64,000 bases of DNA from Pandoraea oxalativorans (GCF_000972785.3 NZ_CP011253.3:868001-932000); one strand, 5' to 3'. Positions 44,617 to 54,620 are shown, counted from the first letter of the stretch. Translations and numbers: made by a program. The notes: generated from the sequence alone by a model not told the origin.

Positions 44617-44653
44617 AGAGCCCGCGCGTCGATGCGCGGGCTCTTTTGTTTTT
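44617..44653 (+). terminator. Rho-independent terminator after Tim44-like gene
   Basis: AGAGCCCGCGC-GTCGAT-GCGCGGGCTCT, an 11-bp stem, followed by TTTGTTTTT. Confidence 0.93.
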
Positions 44654-44726
44654 GCCGTCCGAAGGTTGTCTGCGGACGGCGTCTTTCGGTGCGACCGGTG
44701 TTCAGCGCCGGCCGACCGCCAAGCTC

Positions 44727-45350
44727 ATGACCGTAGCCGCCAAAGCCTTTGCCGCCACCGTGAACCATTTGCTCGCCCGCGAACCGTGGGCACGCGACCG
44801 TCTGCGCCATCATGTCGGCGCGTCCGCCCGGCTGGCCATGTCGGCAATCGACGTGCGCCTGCGCGTGGGCGACGACGGCTATCTGGCCGCCACTGAGGCG
44901 GACTTCCCCTGCGACGTCAGCATCTCGGTGCCCCCGGCGGCGCTGGCCGACTTCGCAGGCGGCGGACAGGCCGCCGTGATGCGTCACGTCAAGATCGAAG
45001 GCGACGCCGAGTTCGCCAATACGGTGTCCTATCTGGCGCAGCATCTGCGCTGGGAGGTGGCCGAAGACCTCAGCAAGGTCATCGGCGACGCCGCCGCCCA
45101 TCGCGTGACGCAGACCGGTCGCGCGGCTGTCGCCGGTGCTCGCCGCACGGGCGGCACGCTGGTGCGCTCGCTGGCCGATTACTTCGTGGAAGAGAACCCG
45201 CTGCTGGTGGCGCGTCCCCGTCTGGATGCGATGCGCGCCGACATCGGCACGCTGCGCGACGACCTCGCGCGGCTGGAAAAGCGTCTCGAGAAGTTGGAGC
45301 GTCTGAAGGGATCGTCCGATGCGGCGTCCCGCACGACCGGAGGCCGCTGA
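44727..45350 (+). CDS. ubiJ: UbiJ, SCP2-domain ubiquinone biosynthesis accessory protein
   Basis: A 207-residue protein. The N-terminal SCP2 (sterol carrier-like) domain covers about residues 10-115 (NHLLAREPWARDRLRHHVGASARLAM and FPCDVSISVPPAALADFAGGGQAAVMRHVKIEGDAEFANTVSYLAQHLRWE, closing VAEDLSKVIGD). The C-terminal 40 residues form a heptad-rich coiled coil (LDAMRADIGTLRDDLARLEKRLEKLERL). UbiJ binds the lipid quinone intermediates in the soluble Ubi complex. It lies between ubiE and ubiB, three bases before ubiB. ATG 44727 is preferred over the upstream TTG frame extension. Confidence 0.9.
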   Translation: MTVAAKAFAATVNHLLAREPWARDRLRHHVGASARLAMSAIDVRLRVGDDGYLAATEADFPCDVSISVPPAALADFAGGGQAAVMRHVKIEGDAEFANTVSYLAQHLRWEVAEDLSKVIGDAAAHRVTQTGRAAVAGARRTGGTLVRSLADYFVEENPLLVARPRLDAMRADIGTLRDDLARLEKRLEKLERLKGSSDAASRTTGGR

Positions 45351-45353
45351 CCG

Positions 45354-46913
45354 ATGCGTCTCCTGCGCCTCATCAAGATTTTCTTCGTCTGCTATCGCTA
45401 CGGGCTCGACGAACTGGTGCTCTCGAGCATCCCGCATCCCGTTACGCGCGGGTTGCTGCGCGTGCTCACGATTGGCCGTAGTGGGCTTAAGGCGCCGCGC
45501 GGCGAACGCTTGCGCCTGGCGCTCGAATCGCTGGGCCCGATCTTCGTGAAGTTCGGGCAGGTGCTCTCGACGCGTCGCGACCTGATGCCGCCGGACATCG
45601 CACTGGAACTGGCGCGCTTGCAGGATCAGGTGCCGCCGTTCGATCCGCAGGTCGCTCATGCGAGCATCGAAAAGTCGCTGGGCCGTCCGCTCGACGAAGT
45701 GTTCGTGGAGTTCGAGCGCATGCCGGTGGCGAGTGCGTCGATTGCCCAGGTGCACTTTGCGCGGGTTCGCAATGGCGAGCACGCGGGCAAGGAGGTGGCG
45801 GTCAAGGTGCTGCGTCCGAACATGCTCAGCGTGATCGATAGCGATCTCGCGCTCATGCGCGATCTCGCCGGTTGGGTGGAGCGTCTGTGGCCCGACGGCA
45901 AGCGCCTGAAGCCGCGTGAAGTCGTGGCCGAGTTCGACAAGTATCTGCACGACGAACTCGACCTGATGCGCGAGGCCGCCAACGCCGCGCAGCTGCGTCG
46001 TAACTTCATCGATTCCGGCATGTTGATGGTGCCGGAGATCTATTGGGAATTCAGTTCCAGTTCCGTGCTCGTGATGGAGCGCATGCACGGGGTGCCGATC
46101 AGTCAGATCGACGTGCTGCGCGAGGCGGGCGTTGACCTGAAGAAGCTGGCACGCGAAGGCGTCGAGATCTTCTTTACGCAGTTCCTGCGCGATGGCTTCT
46201 TCCACGCCGACATGCACCCGGGCAACATTCTGGTGAGCCTGGATCCCGCAACGTTCGGACGCTACATCGCGCTCGATTGCGGCATCGTCGGGGCGCTGTC
46301 CGAATTCGACAAGAACTACCTCGCGCAGAACTTCCTCGCGTTCTTCCGTCGCGATTATCACCGGGTGGCGTCGCTGCATCTGGAGTCGGGCTGGGTGCCG
46401 CCGGACACGCGCGTGGAAGAACTCGAAGGCGCAATTCGCGCGGTGTGCGAGCCGTACTTCGATCGTCCGCTCAAGGAGATTTCGCTAGGGCTGGTGCTGA
46501 TGCGTTTGTTCCAGACGTCGCGCCGCTTTAACGTCGAGATTCAGCCGCAGCTCGTGTTGCTGCAAAAGACACTGCTCAATATCGAAGGGCTGGGACGTCA
46601 GCTCGACCCCGATCTCGATCTCTGGAAGACGGCCAAGCCTTTCCTGGAGCGCTGGATGGCCGAGCAGATCGGCCCGCGCGGCTGGCTGGAGCGGTTGAAA
46701 GCGGAAGCGCCCCAGTGGAGCAAGACGATGCCGCAATTGCCGCGGCTGATCCATCAGGCGCTGGCTGCGCACGCGCGTCCGCAGGACGACACGCTGCTGC
46801 TCGCACTCCTTCAGGAGCAACGCCGCACCAACCGCCTGCTCACCGGCGCATTCTGTCTGGTCGGCGGTATCGCCATCGGCGTGCTGACGGCGTTCGTGTG
46901 GTTGTATAGCTGA
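45354..46913 (+). CDS. ubiB: UbiB, ubiquinone biosynthesis regulatory kinase-like protein
   Basis: A 519-residue ABC1/ADCK-family atypical kinase needed for ubiquinone production. The KxGQ motif is present as [16 protein letters not shown] near residue 65, the Ala-rich nucleotide loop as [13 protein letters not shown], the catalytic segment as [13 protein letters not shown] near 283, and the metal-binding Asp in IALDCGIVG. The C-terminus has the usual transmembrane hairpin ([24 protein letters not shown]). It is tightly linked behind ubiJ. Length matches the family. Confidence 0.97.
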   Translation: MRLLRLIKIFFVCYRYGLDELVLSSIPHPVTRGLLRVLTIGRSGLKAPRGERLRLALESLGPIFVKFGQVLSTRRDLMPPDIALELARLQDQVPPFDPQVAHASIEKSLGRPLDEVFVEFERMPVASASIAQVHFARVRNGEHAGKEVAVKVLRPNMLSVIDSDLALMRDLAGWVERLWPDGKRLKPREVVAEFDKYLHDELDLMREAANAAQLRRNFIDSGMLMVPEIYWEFSSSSVLVMERMHGVPISQIDVLREAGVDLKKLAREGVEIFFTQFLRDGFFHADMHPGNILVSLDPATFGRYIALDCGIVGALSEFDKNYLAQNFLAFFRRDYHRVASLHLESGWVPPDTRVEELEGAIRAVCEPYFDRPLKEISLGLVLMRLFQTSRRFNVEIQPQLVLLQKTLLNIEGLGRQLDPDLDLWKTAKPFLERWMAEQIGPRGWLERLKAEAPQWSKTMPQLPRLIHQALAAHARPQDDTLLLALLQEQRRTNRLLTGAFCLVGGIAIGVLTAFVWLYS

Positions 46914-46955
46914 GATTTACGTTCGCCGATCCTGGCCGCTGGGGAGCGCCTGAGC

Positions 46956-47651
46956 ATGGTTGCAATTCGTAAGCCCTCTACCGTGTTGCGGGCGCCGCGC
47001 GATGGCGATGCCGCCGAGCATGGCGCCTCCGGCGATGCGGGCGGCAAACCCGCCGTGCCGTCGTTTGCGCATCGCGATCCGTCGCGCGCCGAGTTCTGGG
47101 ACGAACGTTTCGCCAATGCCTTCATGCCGTGGGATGCTGCGGGTGTTCCGCAGGCGCTTCGCGCGTTCGTAACGGGCGAGGGTGCGGCACGTGCCACGCT
47201 GATTCCCGGCTGTGGCGCAGCGTACGAAGCCGCATGGCTCGACGCGCAGGGCTGGCCGGTGCGCGCCATCGACTTTGCGCCGGGAGCCGTCGATGCGGCC
47301 AAGGCGCAACTGGGCGCTCGGGCGTCGCTCGTCGAGCAAGCCGACTTCTTCACCTACACGCCGCCGTTCACGCTCGACGTGATCTATGAGCGGGCATTCC
47401 TGTGTGCGTTGCCGCGCGATCTCTGGGCGGGCTACGCCCGTCGCATGGCGCAATTGCTGCCGCCGGGTGGACGTCTCGCCGGATTCTTCTTCCTCAGGGA
47501 AACGCCGAAGGGACCGCCGTTCGGCATGGCGCCGGAAGCCCTCGACGCGCTGCTGTCGCAAGACTTCGTCTGCGAAGCCGACCGTCTCGTCGACGACTCG
47601 GTGCCGGTCTTTGCCGGGGCCGAGCACTGGATGATCTGGCGCCGGCGCTGA
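46956..47651 (+). CDS. SAM-dependent methyltransferase, thiopurine methyltransferase-like
   Basis: A 231-residue class I methyltransferase resembling the TPMT family. After a 35-residue polar N-terminus come DPSRAEFWDERFANAFMPWDAAGVPQALRAF (the TPMT-type W-x-x-R/F opening), TLIPGCGAAYEAAWLDAQGW (SAM loop), RAIDFAPGAVDAAKA, and FTLDVIYERAFLCALPRDLWAGYARRMAQLLPPGGRLAGFFFL. Bacterial TPMT-like enzymes methylate thiols, selenium or tellurite; the actual acceptor is unknown. It starts 42 bases after ubiB and may be its last operon gene. Confidence 0.85.
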   Translation: MVAIRKPSTVLRAPRDGDAAEHGASGDAGGKPAVPSFAHRDPSRAEFWDERFANAFMPWDAAGVPQALRAFVTGEGAARATLIPGCGAAYEAAWLDAQGWPVRAIDFAPGAVDAAKAQLGARASLVEQADFFTYTPPFTLDVIYERAFLCALPRDLWAGYARRMAQLLPPGGRLAGFFFLRETPKGPPFGMAPEALDALLSQDFVCEADRLVDDSVPVFAGAEHWMIWRRR

Positions 47652-48045
47652 CGTCTCGCGCCGGGCGACCGGGCCGTCGAAGCCCGAGGCGAGGCATTTG
47701 TGCAACACGCCGCTGACGTCAATTGCGCCTGACTGCCTGACAGTCGCTCGGTATCTCCCGATATTTGCCATGCTCCGCCCGGGGATTTGTGACTTTTTTC
47801 CCCGCGCATCCCGCGCGCCGCTATAATCGGCCCAAAATTTTTCCCCAGGTGGCAAAAACGGGCGCTCCCGAGCGCTGAATCGCATCAGCCCCGTCATGCA
47901 CGACCTGATTTTCTGTTGCCCGGAAGGCTGCGGCCCAAGGCTCGGTTTCGTTGGCTTGCGCGGCGGCTTGTGTCGGCCGGATCACGCCTGCCGTTGACGT
48001 TTCCCAGCCGCGACCGTCGCGCTGGGGCTTGGCTGGGGCCGCGTT
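47652..48045 (+). other. 394-base leader/intergenic region before SSS symporter
   Basis: No family protein lies here. TATAAT at 47822-47827 is a perfect -10 hexamer without a good -35, giving a leader of about 210 bases. GCGCTC-CCG-AGCGC (47862-47875) is a small hairpin. A 33-codon Cys-rich ORF (47896-47997: MHDLIFCCPEGCGP, ending CRPDHACR) sits in the leader without a clear ribosome-binding site. Confidence 0.45.
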
Positions 48046-49491
48046 ATGCTGATCTGGTTTGTCATTCTGTATTGGGTCATTTCGGTGGCTATCGGGCTGT
48101 TGGCCGCCCTCAAGGTCCGCAATACCAAGGATTTCACCGTCGCTGGCCGCCGCCTGCCTTACGGCATGGTCGTGGCTGTCGTGTTTGCGACCTGGTTCGG
48201 CTCGGAAGCGGTGCTCGGTATTCCTGCGACGTTCATCGGCGAGGGCCTGCGCGGCGTGGTCGCCGATCCGTTCGGCTCGTCGATGTGTCTGGTCCTCGTG
48301 GGCATGTTCTTCGCCCGCAAGCTGTATCGCATGAACCTCATGACGATCGGCGACTTCTACAAGCTCAAGTACAACCGGACGGTCGAAGTGGTGACGTCGG
48401 TCGCCATCGTCATCTCGTACCTCGGCTGGGTCGGCGCACAGATCAAGGCGCTGGGCCTCGTGTTTCATACGGTGTCCGGCGGGGCGATGTCGGAGCCGAC
48501 GGGCATGATCATCGGCGCGGTCTCGGTGCTGGCTTACACGCTGCTGGGCGGCATGATCTCGGTGGCCGTGACCGACTTCATCCAGATGATCATCATTGTG
48601 GTCGGGCTGGTGTACATCGCCGTGGTCGTGTCGGGCATGGTGCCTGGCGGGGCGAGCGCAGTGATCGCGCACGCCGCCGAAGCGGGCAAGTTCGTGTTCC
48701 TGCCGGAGATGAATCCTGCGGATGTCTTAGCGTTCGTCGCGGCCGGCGTCACCATGATGTTCGGCTCGATCCCGCAGCAGGACGTGTTCCAGCGCGTGAT
48801 GTCGTCCAAGTCGGAGAACATTGCCGTCTCCGGTTCGGTCACGGGCGGCGTGCTGTACTTCTTCTTCACGTTCATTCCGATTTTCCTCGCCTACTCGGCG
48901 CTGCTGATCGCCCCGTCGATGGTGCAGAAGTACATTGGCACGGACCCGCAGCAGATCCTGCCGCAGTTGGTGCTCACCAGCGTGCCGATCGTCGCGCAGG
49001 TGATGTTCTTCGGGGCGTTGCTCTCGGCCATCAAGAGTTGCGCATCGGCGACGCTGCTGGCGCCGTCGGTGACGTTCGCGGAGAACATCGTTCGTCCGAT
49101 GCTCAAGGGCCGTATCGACGACAAGCATCTGCTGCGTTTGATGCGGATCGTGGTGCTGTGCTTCACGGCGCTGGTGCTGGTGTACGCGCTGAACTCGAAG
49201 GCGTCGATCTTCCAGATGGTCGAGAGTGCGTACAAGGTCACGCTCGTGTGCTGCTTCGTGCCGCTCGCGTTCGGTCTGTACTGGAAGCGCTCCAGTTCGC
49301 TGGGCGGCACACTGGCCGTGTTCTTCGGGCTGATCGTTTGGATCGCCTGCGAAGCCCTCGCACCGGAAGCGCTGGTGCCGCCGCAACTGGCCGGTCTGCT
49401 GGCGTCGATTGCGGGGATGGTCGTCGGCTCGCTGCTGCAACCGGTCTCGGAGCGCGGTCAGCCGCCGGAGCAGCAGGTCTCGACGATCTGA
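48046..49491 (+). CDS. Sodium:solute symporter (SSS family)
   Basis: A 481-residue, about 13-helix Na+-coupled symporter. Family marks: KVRNTKDFTVAGRRLPYGMVVAVVFATWFGSEAVLGIPATFIGEGLRG at the N-terminus, NLMTIGDFYKLKYNRTVEV, YTLLGGMISVAVTDFIQMIIIVVGL (the SSS signature), FGSIPQQDVFQRVMSSKS, and FFGALLSAIKSCASATLLAPSVTFAENI. It resembles the Na+/proline and other SSS carriers of betaproteobacteria, but the substrate cannot be read from sequence. A long leader precedes it. Confidence 0.92.
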   Translation: MLIWFVILYWVISVAIGLLAALKVRNTKDFTVAGRRLPYGMVVAVVFATWFGSEAVLGIPATFIGEGLRGVVADPFGSSMCLVLVGMFFARKLYRMNLMTIGDFYKLKYNRTVEVVTSVAIVISYLGWVGAQIKALGLVFHTVSGGAMSEPTGMIIGAVSVLAYTLLGGMISVAVTDFIQMIIIVVGLVYIAVVVSGMVPGGASAVIAHAAEAGKFVFLPEMNPADVLAFVAAGVTMMFGSIPQQDVFQRVMSSKSENIAVSGSVTGGVLYFFFTFIPIFLAYSALLIAPSMVQKYIGTDPQQILPQLVLTSVPIVAQVMFFGALLSAIKSCASATLLAPSVTFAENIVRPMLKGRIDDKHLLRLMRIVVLCFTALVLVYALNSKASIFQMVESAYKVTLVCCFVPLAFGLYWKRSSSLGGTLAVFFGLIVWIACEALAPEALVPPQLAGLLASIAGMVVGSLLQPVSERGQPPEQQVSTI

Positions 49492-49783
49492 GGCGTCCGG
49501 ACTGACTCTGCCGATACGGCGCATGTGAGCGCTCGCTCGGCGGTGGGGGCAGTGGCGCGCGACCGTCGCAAAGTGGCCGACGCCGGGTTGGCGGGCAGTC
49601 GGGCAGTCGGGCGACGCCGGTTGCGCTTTTCCGCAGGCCGCGCGGCTTGCCACGCGGATCTCGGCGACGCCCGGTCTTGATCTTGTCCCACGACGCCCCC
49701 ATTTATCTCCGTACAAATCCCGAAAGCCTTGTGAAGCGGTTATAATTCAAGGCTTTGCGCGCCTTTTTCCGTCGGAAAGAATC
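49492..49783. other. 292-base intergenic region before fmdB
   Basis: GC-rich, with no gene recognised. TATAAT at 49741-49746 is a perfect -10 hexamer, 37 bases before the FmdB start, and probably begins the fmdB-DUF502-aspS transcript. No convincing -35 is visible. Confidence 0.4.
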
Positions 49784-50122
49784 ATGCCTATCTATGCCTA
49801 TCGTTGCGAAACATGCGGTTTCGCCAAGGATGTGCTGCAAAAAATGAGCGATGACCCGCTCACCCAGTGCCCCGAATGCGGCAAGGACTCGTTCGTCAAG
49901 CAGGTGACTGCTGCCGGGTTCCAGCTCAAGGGCTCGGGATGGTATGTGACCGATTTCCGTGGGGGTTCCGGCGGCACGAGCGCGCCGGCAGCGGGCGCAG
50001 CAGCATCGGCAGCCCCGGCGGCCAGCTCGTCGGGCGAGAGCGCCTCCACGTCCGCGTCGGCGGGCGGCGAGTCGTCGAGCGCCCCGGCAGCGAGCTGTGG
50101 CGGCGGCTGCGCCTGCCACTGA
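49784..50122 (+). CDS. FmdB family zinc-ribbon protein
   Basis: A 112-residue protein. The first 45 residues are the FmdB/CxxC-CxxC-SSSS zinc ribbon: MPIYAYRCETCGFAKDVLQKMSDD, then CPECGKDSFVKQVTAAGFQLKGSGWYVTDF. The rest is a low-complexity Gly/Ser/Ala tail, with a terminal CGGGCACH that adds three cysteines and a histidine. FmdB proteins are putative regulators or metal proteins of unknown mechanism. It is upstream of DUF502 and aspS with short gaps, a conserved betaproteobacterial order. Confidence 0.92.
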   Translation: MPIYAYRCETCGFAKDVLQKMSDDPLTQCPECGKDSFVKQVTAAGFQLKGSGWYVTDFRGGSGGTSAPAAGAAASAAPAASSSGESASTSASAGGESSSAPAASCGGGCACH

Positions 50123-50165
50123 TCCGAATTTCCCCCAGTAGCCGACCACATTCGCGAGTCCTGCC

Positions 50166-50810
50166 ATGAGCGTCAAAAAACCCGCGTTGAAGACGATTTT
50201 CCTCACCGGCCTGCTGGTGCTGGTGCCCCTCGCCATCACGCTTTGGGTGCTCGGCCTGATCATCGGCACGATGGATCAGACCCTGCTGCTGCTCCCGGAC
50301 GAGTGGCAGCCGTCGCGCCTGCTGGGCCTGCGAATTCCGGGCTTCGGCGTGATCGTCACGCTCGCCTTCGTGTTCGTCGTCGGCCTTCTGACGCATAATT
50401 TCATTGGCCAGAAGCTGGTCGGCTGGTGGGAAGCCATTCTGACGCGCATTCCCATCGTTGGACCCTTGTACGGTAGCGTCAAGCAGGTCTCCGACACGCT
50501 GCTCTCGAGCAGCGGCAACGCGTTTCGCAAGGCGTTGCTCGTGCGTTATCCGCACGGCGAGTCCTGGACCATCGCTTTCCTGACCGGCGCGCCGGGCGGC
50601 GATGTGGTCAATCACTTGCAGGGCGAGTACGTGAGCGTCTATGTCCCGACGACGCCGAATCCGACCTCGGGCTTCTTCCTGATGATGAAGACGAGCGACG
50701 TGATCGAACTCGACATGACGGTCGACGCTGCACTGAAGTACATCGTATCGATGGGCGTGGTGGCGCCCGCCCACAACCCGCGCCAACAACGTCCCGGTCC
50801 GCTCCTGTGA
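50166..50810 (+). CDS. DUF502 family membrane protein
   Basis: A 214-residue inner-membrane protein of the DUF502 family. Two hydrophobic helices occur at about residues 8-38 ([30 protein letters not shown]) and 58-80 ([27 protein letters not shown]). The soluble part contains the family's [19 protein letters not shown] and [40 protein letters not shown]. Function not known. It starts 43 bases after fmdB and ends 47 bases before aspS. Confidence 0.93.
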   Translation: MSVKKPALKTIFLTGLLVLVPLAITLWVLGLIIGTMDQTLLLLPDEWQPSRLLGLRIPGFGVIVTLAFVFVVGLLTHNFIGQKLVGWWEAILTRIPIVGPLYGSVKQVSDTLLSSSGNAFRKALLVRYPHGESWTIAFLTGAPGGDVVNHLQGEYVSVYVPTTPNPTSGFFLMMKTSDVIELDMTVDAALKYIVSMGVVAPAHNPRQQRPGPLL

Positions 50811-50857
50811 GCCACTGGGGTCTGTCGACGCCATTTTTTGAAAATCGGAACAGCAAA

Positions 50858-52660
50858 ATGTCCATGCGTACCTCCTACTGCGGTCTGGTGACCGAGCAAC
50901 AACTGGGCCAGACGGTCAAGCTTTGTGGCTGGGTCAATCGCCGCCGCGATCACGGCGGGGTCATCTTCATCGACCTGCGCGATCGCGAAGGTCTGGTGCA
51001 GGTCGTGTGCGATCCGGACCGCGCTGAGATGTTCAAGGCCGCCGAAGGCCTGCGCAACGAGTTCTGCGTGCAGATCACCGGTCTCGTGCGCAGCCGTCCG
51101 GCCGGCACCGAGAACGCCAACCTGACGAGCGGCAAGATCGAAGTGCTCTGCCACGAGCTTCAGGTGCTCAACCCGTCGGTCACGCCCCCGTTCCAGCTCG
51201 ACGACGAAAACCTGTCGGAAACCACGCGCCTCACGCATCGCGTGCTGGATCTGCGTCGTCCGCAGATGCAATACAACCTGCGCCTGCGTTACAAGGTGGC
51301 GATGGAAGTGCGCAAGTATCTCGACGCGCAAGGCTTCATCGACATCGAAACGCCGATGCTCACGAAGAGCACCCCGGAAGGCGCGCGCGACTACCTCGTG
51401 CCGTCGCGTGTGAACGCCGGCCAGTTCTTCGCGCTGCCGCAGTCGCCGCAGTTGTTCAAGCAGTTGCTGATGGTGGCTGGCTTCGACCGCTACTACCAGA
51501 TCACGAAGTGCTTCCGCGACGAAGACCTGCGTGCCGATCGTCAGCCGGAATTCACGCAGATCGACTGCGAAACCTCGTTCCTCTCGGAGCAGGAAATTCG
51601 CGATCTGTTCGAGAACATGATCCGTCACGTGTTCAAGGAAGCCATCGACGTCGAACTCGACGCGAAGGTGCCGGTCATGGAGTACTCGGAAGCGATGCGC
51701 CGCTTCGGTTCGGACAAGCCGGACCTGCGCGTGAAGCTCGAATTCACCGAACTGACCGACGTGATGGGCGACGTGGACTTCAAGGTGTTCTCGGTGCCGG
51801 CCACGACCGAAGGCGGCCGTGTGGTCGCCCTGCGCGTGCCGGGCGGTGCGGAGATCTCGCGCAGCGAAATCGATGCCTACACCGACTTCGTGAAGATCTA
51901 CGGCGCGAAGGGTCTGGCCTGGATCAAGGTCAATGAAGTGGCCAAGGGCCGCGACGGTCTGCAAAGCCCGATCGTGAAGAACCTGCATGACGCCGCAGTC
52001 GCTTCGATCCTTGAGCGCACCGGCGCGCAAGACGGCGACATCATCTTCTTCGGTGCGGACAAGGAAAAGGTCGTCAACGACGGTATCGGCGCACTGCGTC
52101 TGAAGATCGGTCATTCGGAATTCGGCAAGTCGCACGGCCTGTTCGAAGCCGGCTGGCGTCCGCTATGGGTAGTCGACTTCCCGATGTTCGAGTACGACGA
52201 GGAAGACGCCCGCTGGGTCGCTTGCCACCACCCGTTCACGAGCCCGAAGGACGAGCACATCGATTACCTCGAGACCGATCCGGGCAAATGCCTGGCGAAG
52301 GCCTACGACATGGTGCTCAACGGCTGGGAAATCGGCGGCGGTTCGGTCCGTATCTTCCAGGAAGACGTGCAGAGCAAGGTGTTTCGCGCGCTCAAGCTGG
52401 GTGAAGAAGAAGCGCGTGCGAAGTTCGGCTTCCTGCTCGACGCGTTGCAATATGGCGCGCCCCCGCACGGCGGTATCGCATTCGGCCTGGACCGCGTCAT
52501 CACGATGATGGCCGGTGCCGATTCGATTCGCGATGTGATCGCGTTCCCGAAGACCCAACGTGCACAGGATCTGCTCACGCAAGCGCCGTCGCCGGTCGAC
52601 GAGCGTCAACTGCGCGAACTGCACATCCGCCTGCGTCAGCCGGAAGCGCCGAAGGCGTAA
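50858..52660 (+). CDS. aspS: Aspartyl-tRNA synthetase
   Basis: A 600-residue class IIb aminoacyl-tRNA synthetase of the bacterial type (with GAD insertion). The N-terminal OB-fold anticodon domain ([36 protein letters not shown]) is followed by class II motif 1 ([20 protein letters not shown]), motif 2 ([20 protein letters not shown]), the GAD domain at about 290-420, and motif 3 ([19 protein letters not shown]). ATG 50858 ([11 protein letters not shown]) is chosen over the upstream GTG frame. A terminator follows at 52726. Betaproteobacterial AspRS is often non-discriminating (Asp/Asn); specificity is not assigned here. Confidence 0.98.
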   Translation: MSMRTSYCGLVTEQQLGQTVKLCGWVNRRRDHGGVIFIDLRDREGLVQVVCDPDRAEMFKAAEGLRNEFCVQITGLVRSRPAGTENANLTSGKIEVLCHELQVLNPSVTPPFQLDDENLSETTRLTHRVLDLRRPQMQYNLRLRYKVAMEVRKYLDAQGFIDIETPMLTKSTPEGARDYLVPSRVNAGQFFALPQSPQLFKQLLMVAGFDRYYQITKCFRDEDLRADRQPEFTQIDCETSFLSEQEIRDLFENMIRHVFKEAIDVELDAKVPVMEYSEAMRRFGSDKPDLRVKLEFTELTDVMGDVDFKVFSVPATTEGGRVVALRVPGGAEISRSEIDAYTDFVKIYGAKGLAWIKVNEVAKGRDGLQSPIVKNLHDAAVASILERTGAQDGDIIFFGADKEKVVNDGIGALRLKIGHSEFGKSHGLFEAGWRPLWVVDFPMFEYDEEDARWVACHHPFTSPKDEHIDYLETDPGKCLAKAYDMVLNGWEIGGGSVRIFQEDVQSKVFRALKLGEEEARAKFGFLLDALQYGAPPHGGIAFGLDRVITMMAGADSIRDVIAFPKTQRAQDLLTQAPSPVDERQLRELHIRLRQPEAPKA

Positions 52661-52725
52661 GCCGACGCGACGCGTGCGCAAGCTGCCCGGCCGGGACCCG
52701 TGTCCCGGCGTGGCGAGCCGGTTGG

Positions 52726-52758
52726 AAACCCCCTTTGCCGCGAGGCGAGGGGGTTTTT
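52726..52758 (+). terminator. Rho-independent terminator after aspS
   Basis: AAACCCCCT (52726-52734) pairs with AGGGGGTTT (52748-52756) across a 13-base loop and runs into TTTTT, 65 bases after aspS. Confidence 0.88.
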
Positions 52759-52893
52759 GCTTTCTGGCGCGCGTGATGTGGCAGTGCACGCAATTCGGGT
52801 ATTGCGCGCACGCGTGATGGACGGGATTCGTGCACCGCAACGTCGCGCAGGCCCTATACAATGCATCATCGCTGCCTGAACTCCGTTGCCTGC

Positions 52894-53358
52894 ATGAAAC
52901 CCTTCAAGATTCCCGAATCCGTGCTGGTCGTGATCTATACGCCGGCGCTCGACGTGCTGCTCATCGAGCGTGCCGATGCGGGGAATTTCTGGCAGTCCGT
53001 CACCGGTAGCAAGGATCGGCTCGACGAGCCGCTGCTCGAGACCGCCGCGCGCGAAGTCTTCGAGGAGACCGGCATTCGCGTGGCCAACGGCACACCCGTG
53101 CCCGATGCCGCGTTGACCGACTGGCATCACGAGATTCAGTACAACATCTATCCGCGCTGGGCGCATCGCTACGCACCGGGCGTCACGCGCAACACCGAAC
53201 ACTGGTTCGGCTTGTGTGTCCCGCAGAACACGGTCGTGACGCTCTCGCCGCGCGAGCACGTCGACTATGTCTGGTTGCCGTGGGAAGCGGCCGCCGAGCG
53301 TTGCTTCTCTCCCTCGAACGGCGACGCCATCAGGCAGTTGCCGTTGCGCGTGCGCTGA
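52894..53358 (+). CDS. nudB: Dihydroneopterin triphosphate pyrophosphatase (Nudix)
   Basis: A 154-residue Nudix hydrolase that removes pyrophosphate from dihydroneopterin triphosphate in folate synthesis. KIPESVLVVIYTPALDVLLIERADAGNFWQSVTGS is typical of NudB, and the Nudix box is GSKDRLDEPLLETAAREVFEETGI, with one extra residue before the first Glu, as also seen in relatives. The ATG at 52894 (MKPFKIPES) is favoured over an ATG eleven codons upstream. The C-terminal SPREHVDYVWLPWEAAAERCF is the NudB signature region. Confidence 0.9.
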   Translation: MKPFKIPESVLVVIYTPALDVLLIERADAGNFWQSVTGSKDRLDEPLLETAAREVFEETGIRVANGTPVPDAALTDWHHEIQYNIYPRWAHRYAPGVTRNTEHWFGLCVPQNTVVTLSPREHVDYVWLPWEAAAERCFSPSNGDAIRQLPLRVR

Positions 53359-53404
53359 TCGTCCGCCCCATGTCCTGCGTGCCCATCGTCCCCGCGCCCA
53401 GCCG

Positions 53405-54562
53405 ATGAGCAAATATCTGCCGTTCTCCCGCGACAACGAACTGGCACTGCTCTATCTCGGCGCGAACTACTTCACCGCCCTCATCGACGCCATCGATCGC
53501 GCCGAGCATGATGTGGCGCTGGAGACATACATCTTCGAAGCCGACGATGCCGGGCAGAGCGTCAGCGCCGCGCTTGAACGCGCGGCACAACGCGGCGTCA
53601 AGGTGCGGGTGATCACAGACGGCATCGGCACGAGCCGGCGCTTGCCGTACTTCGACGCGTGGCGTGAAACGGGCGTGGCGCACCGCATCTACAACCCCCG
53701 GCTTTTCGGCAAGTTCGGCTTCTCGCGTACGCATCGCAAGATCGCGATCGTCGATCACACGGTGGCGTTCGTGGGGGGCATCAACATCATCGACGACCAC
53801 AACGGTGGTGGCGGCACGCGCATGGACGATCCGCGCTGGGACTTCGCCGTGCAGTGTCGGGGGCCCATCGTCGCCGAGATCGTGGCGGCGTTTCACTTCC
53901 AGTGGTTGCGTCTCGCGCCGGGGTATCTCGGCACGCCGTTTCGCCATCGTCGGCGCGGTCTGCGCGGGCGTTTGCATGCACCCTATCCGGGGCAGGCGGC
54001 CTTCGTCGCGCAAGACAACCTCCACAATCGTCGCGCGGTCGAGAAGGCCTATCTGATGGCGCTGGGACGGGCGCGTCACGAGGTGTGGCTCGCCAATCCG
54101 TACTTCGTACCGGGACGACGTCTGCGACGCGCCCTCACGCAGGCCGCCAGACGCGGCGTGTCGGTGCATCTGCTCATCGGCCGCAAGGAGTTCCGTCTGC
54201 TGGACATGGCGGTGCCGTGGCTGTACGCGAAGCTGCTCGACGCCGGAGTGCGCATCGGTGAGTACGACATGCGCCAGTTACACGGCAAGGTGGCGGTGGT
54301 GGACGATGTCTGGGCGACGGTCGGCTCGTCGAATCTCGACGCGCTGTCCCTGTTTCTGAATCACGAAGCCAATGTCGTGGTGCTCGACGATCCCGTTGTC
54401 ATCGAGCTGCGCGACCATATTCGTCGCGCGTTCGGGGAGGCGCACCTGATCGATCCGGAGCGTTACGGCGAACGCTCGCGCTGGCGGCGCTTGCGTCAGT
54501 GGATGGCCTACCGGCTCTATCGCCTGACGATGAAACTGCTCACGCGCGGCAAGTACGACTGA
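53405..54562 (+). CDS. clsB: Cardiolipin synthase ClsB / phospholipase D family
   Basis: A 385-residue protein with two phospholipase D domains. The HKD motifs are THRKIAIVDHTVAFVGGINI near residue 115 and LHGKVAVVDDVWATVGSSNLDALS near 295. The N-terminal NELALLYLGANYFTALIDAIDRAEHDVALETYIFEADDAG and the HPLD/NPYFVPGRRLRRAL segments fit ClsB, which makes cardiolipin from phosphatidylglycerol (and phosphatidylethanolamine). The start ATG is 46 codons inside a longer frame that overlaps nudB. A basic C-terminal tail probably contacts membrane. It follows nudB by 46 bases. Confidence 0.9.
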   Translation: MSKYLPFSRDNELALLYLGANYFTALIDAIDRAEHDVALETYIFEADDAGQSVSAALERAAQRGVKVRVITDGIGTSRRLPYFDAWRETGVAHRIYNPRLFGKFGFSRTHRKIAIVDHTVAFVGGINIIDDHNGGGGTRMDDPRWDFAVQCRGPIVAEIVAAFHFQWLRLAPGYLGTPFRHRRRGLRGRLHAPYPGQAAFVAQDNLHNRRAVEKAYLMALGRARHEVWLANPYFVPGRRLRRALTQAARRGVSVHLLIGRKEFRLLDMAVPWLYAKLLDAGVRIGEYDMRQLHGKVAVVDDVWATVGSSNLDALSLFLNHEANVVVLDDPVVIELRDHIRRAFGEAHLIDPERYGERSRWRRLRQWMAYRLYRLTMKLLTRGKYD

Positions 54563-54620
54563 GCGGCGTCCGCCCCTCCCCAAGCGCCTGCCCGCGCCCG
54601 CCGGGCCGGGGTCCGCATGC

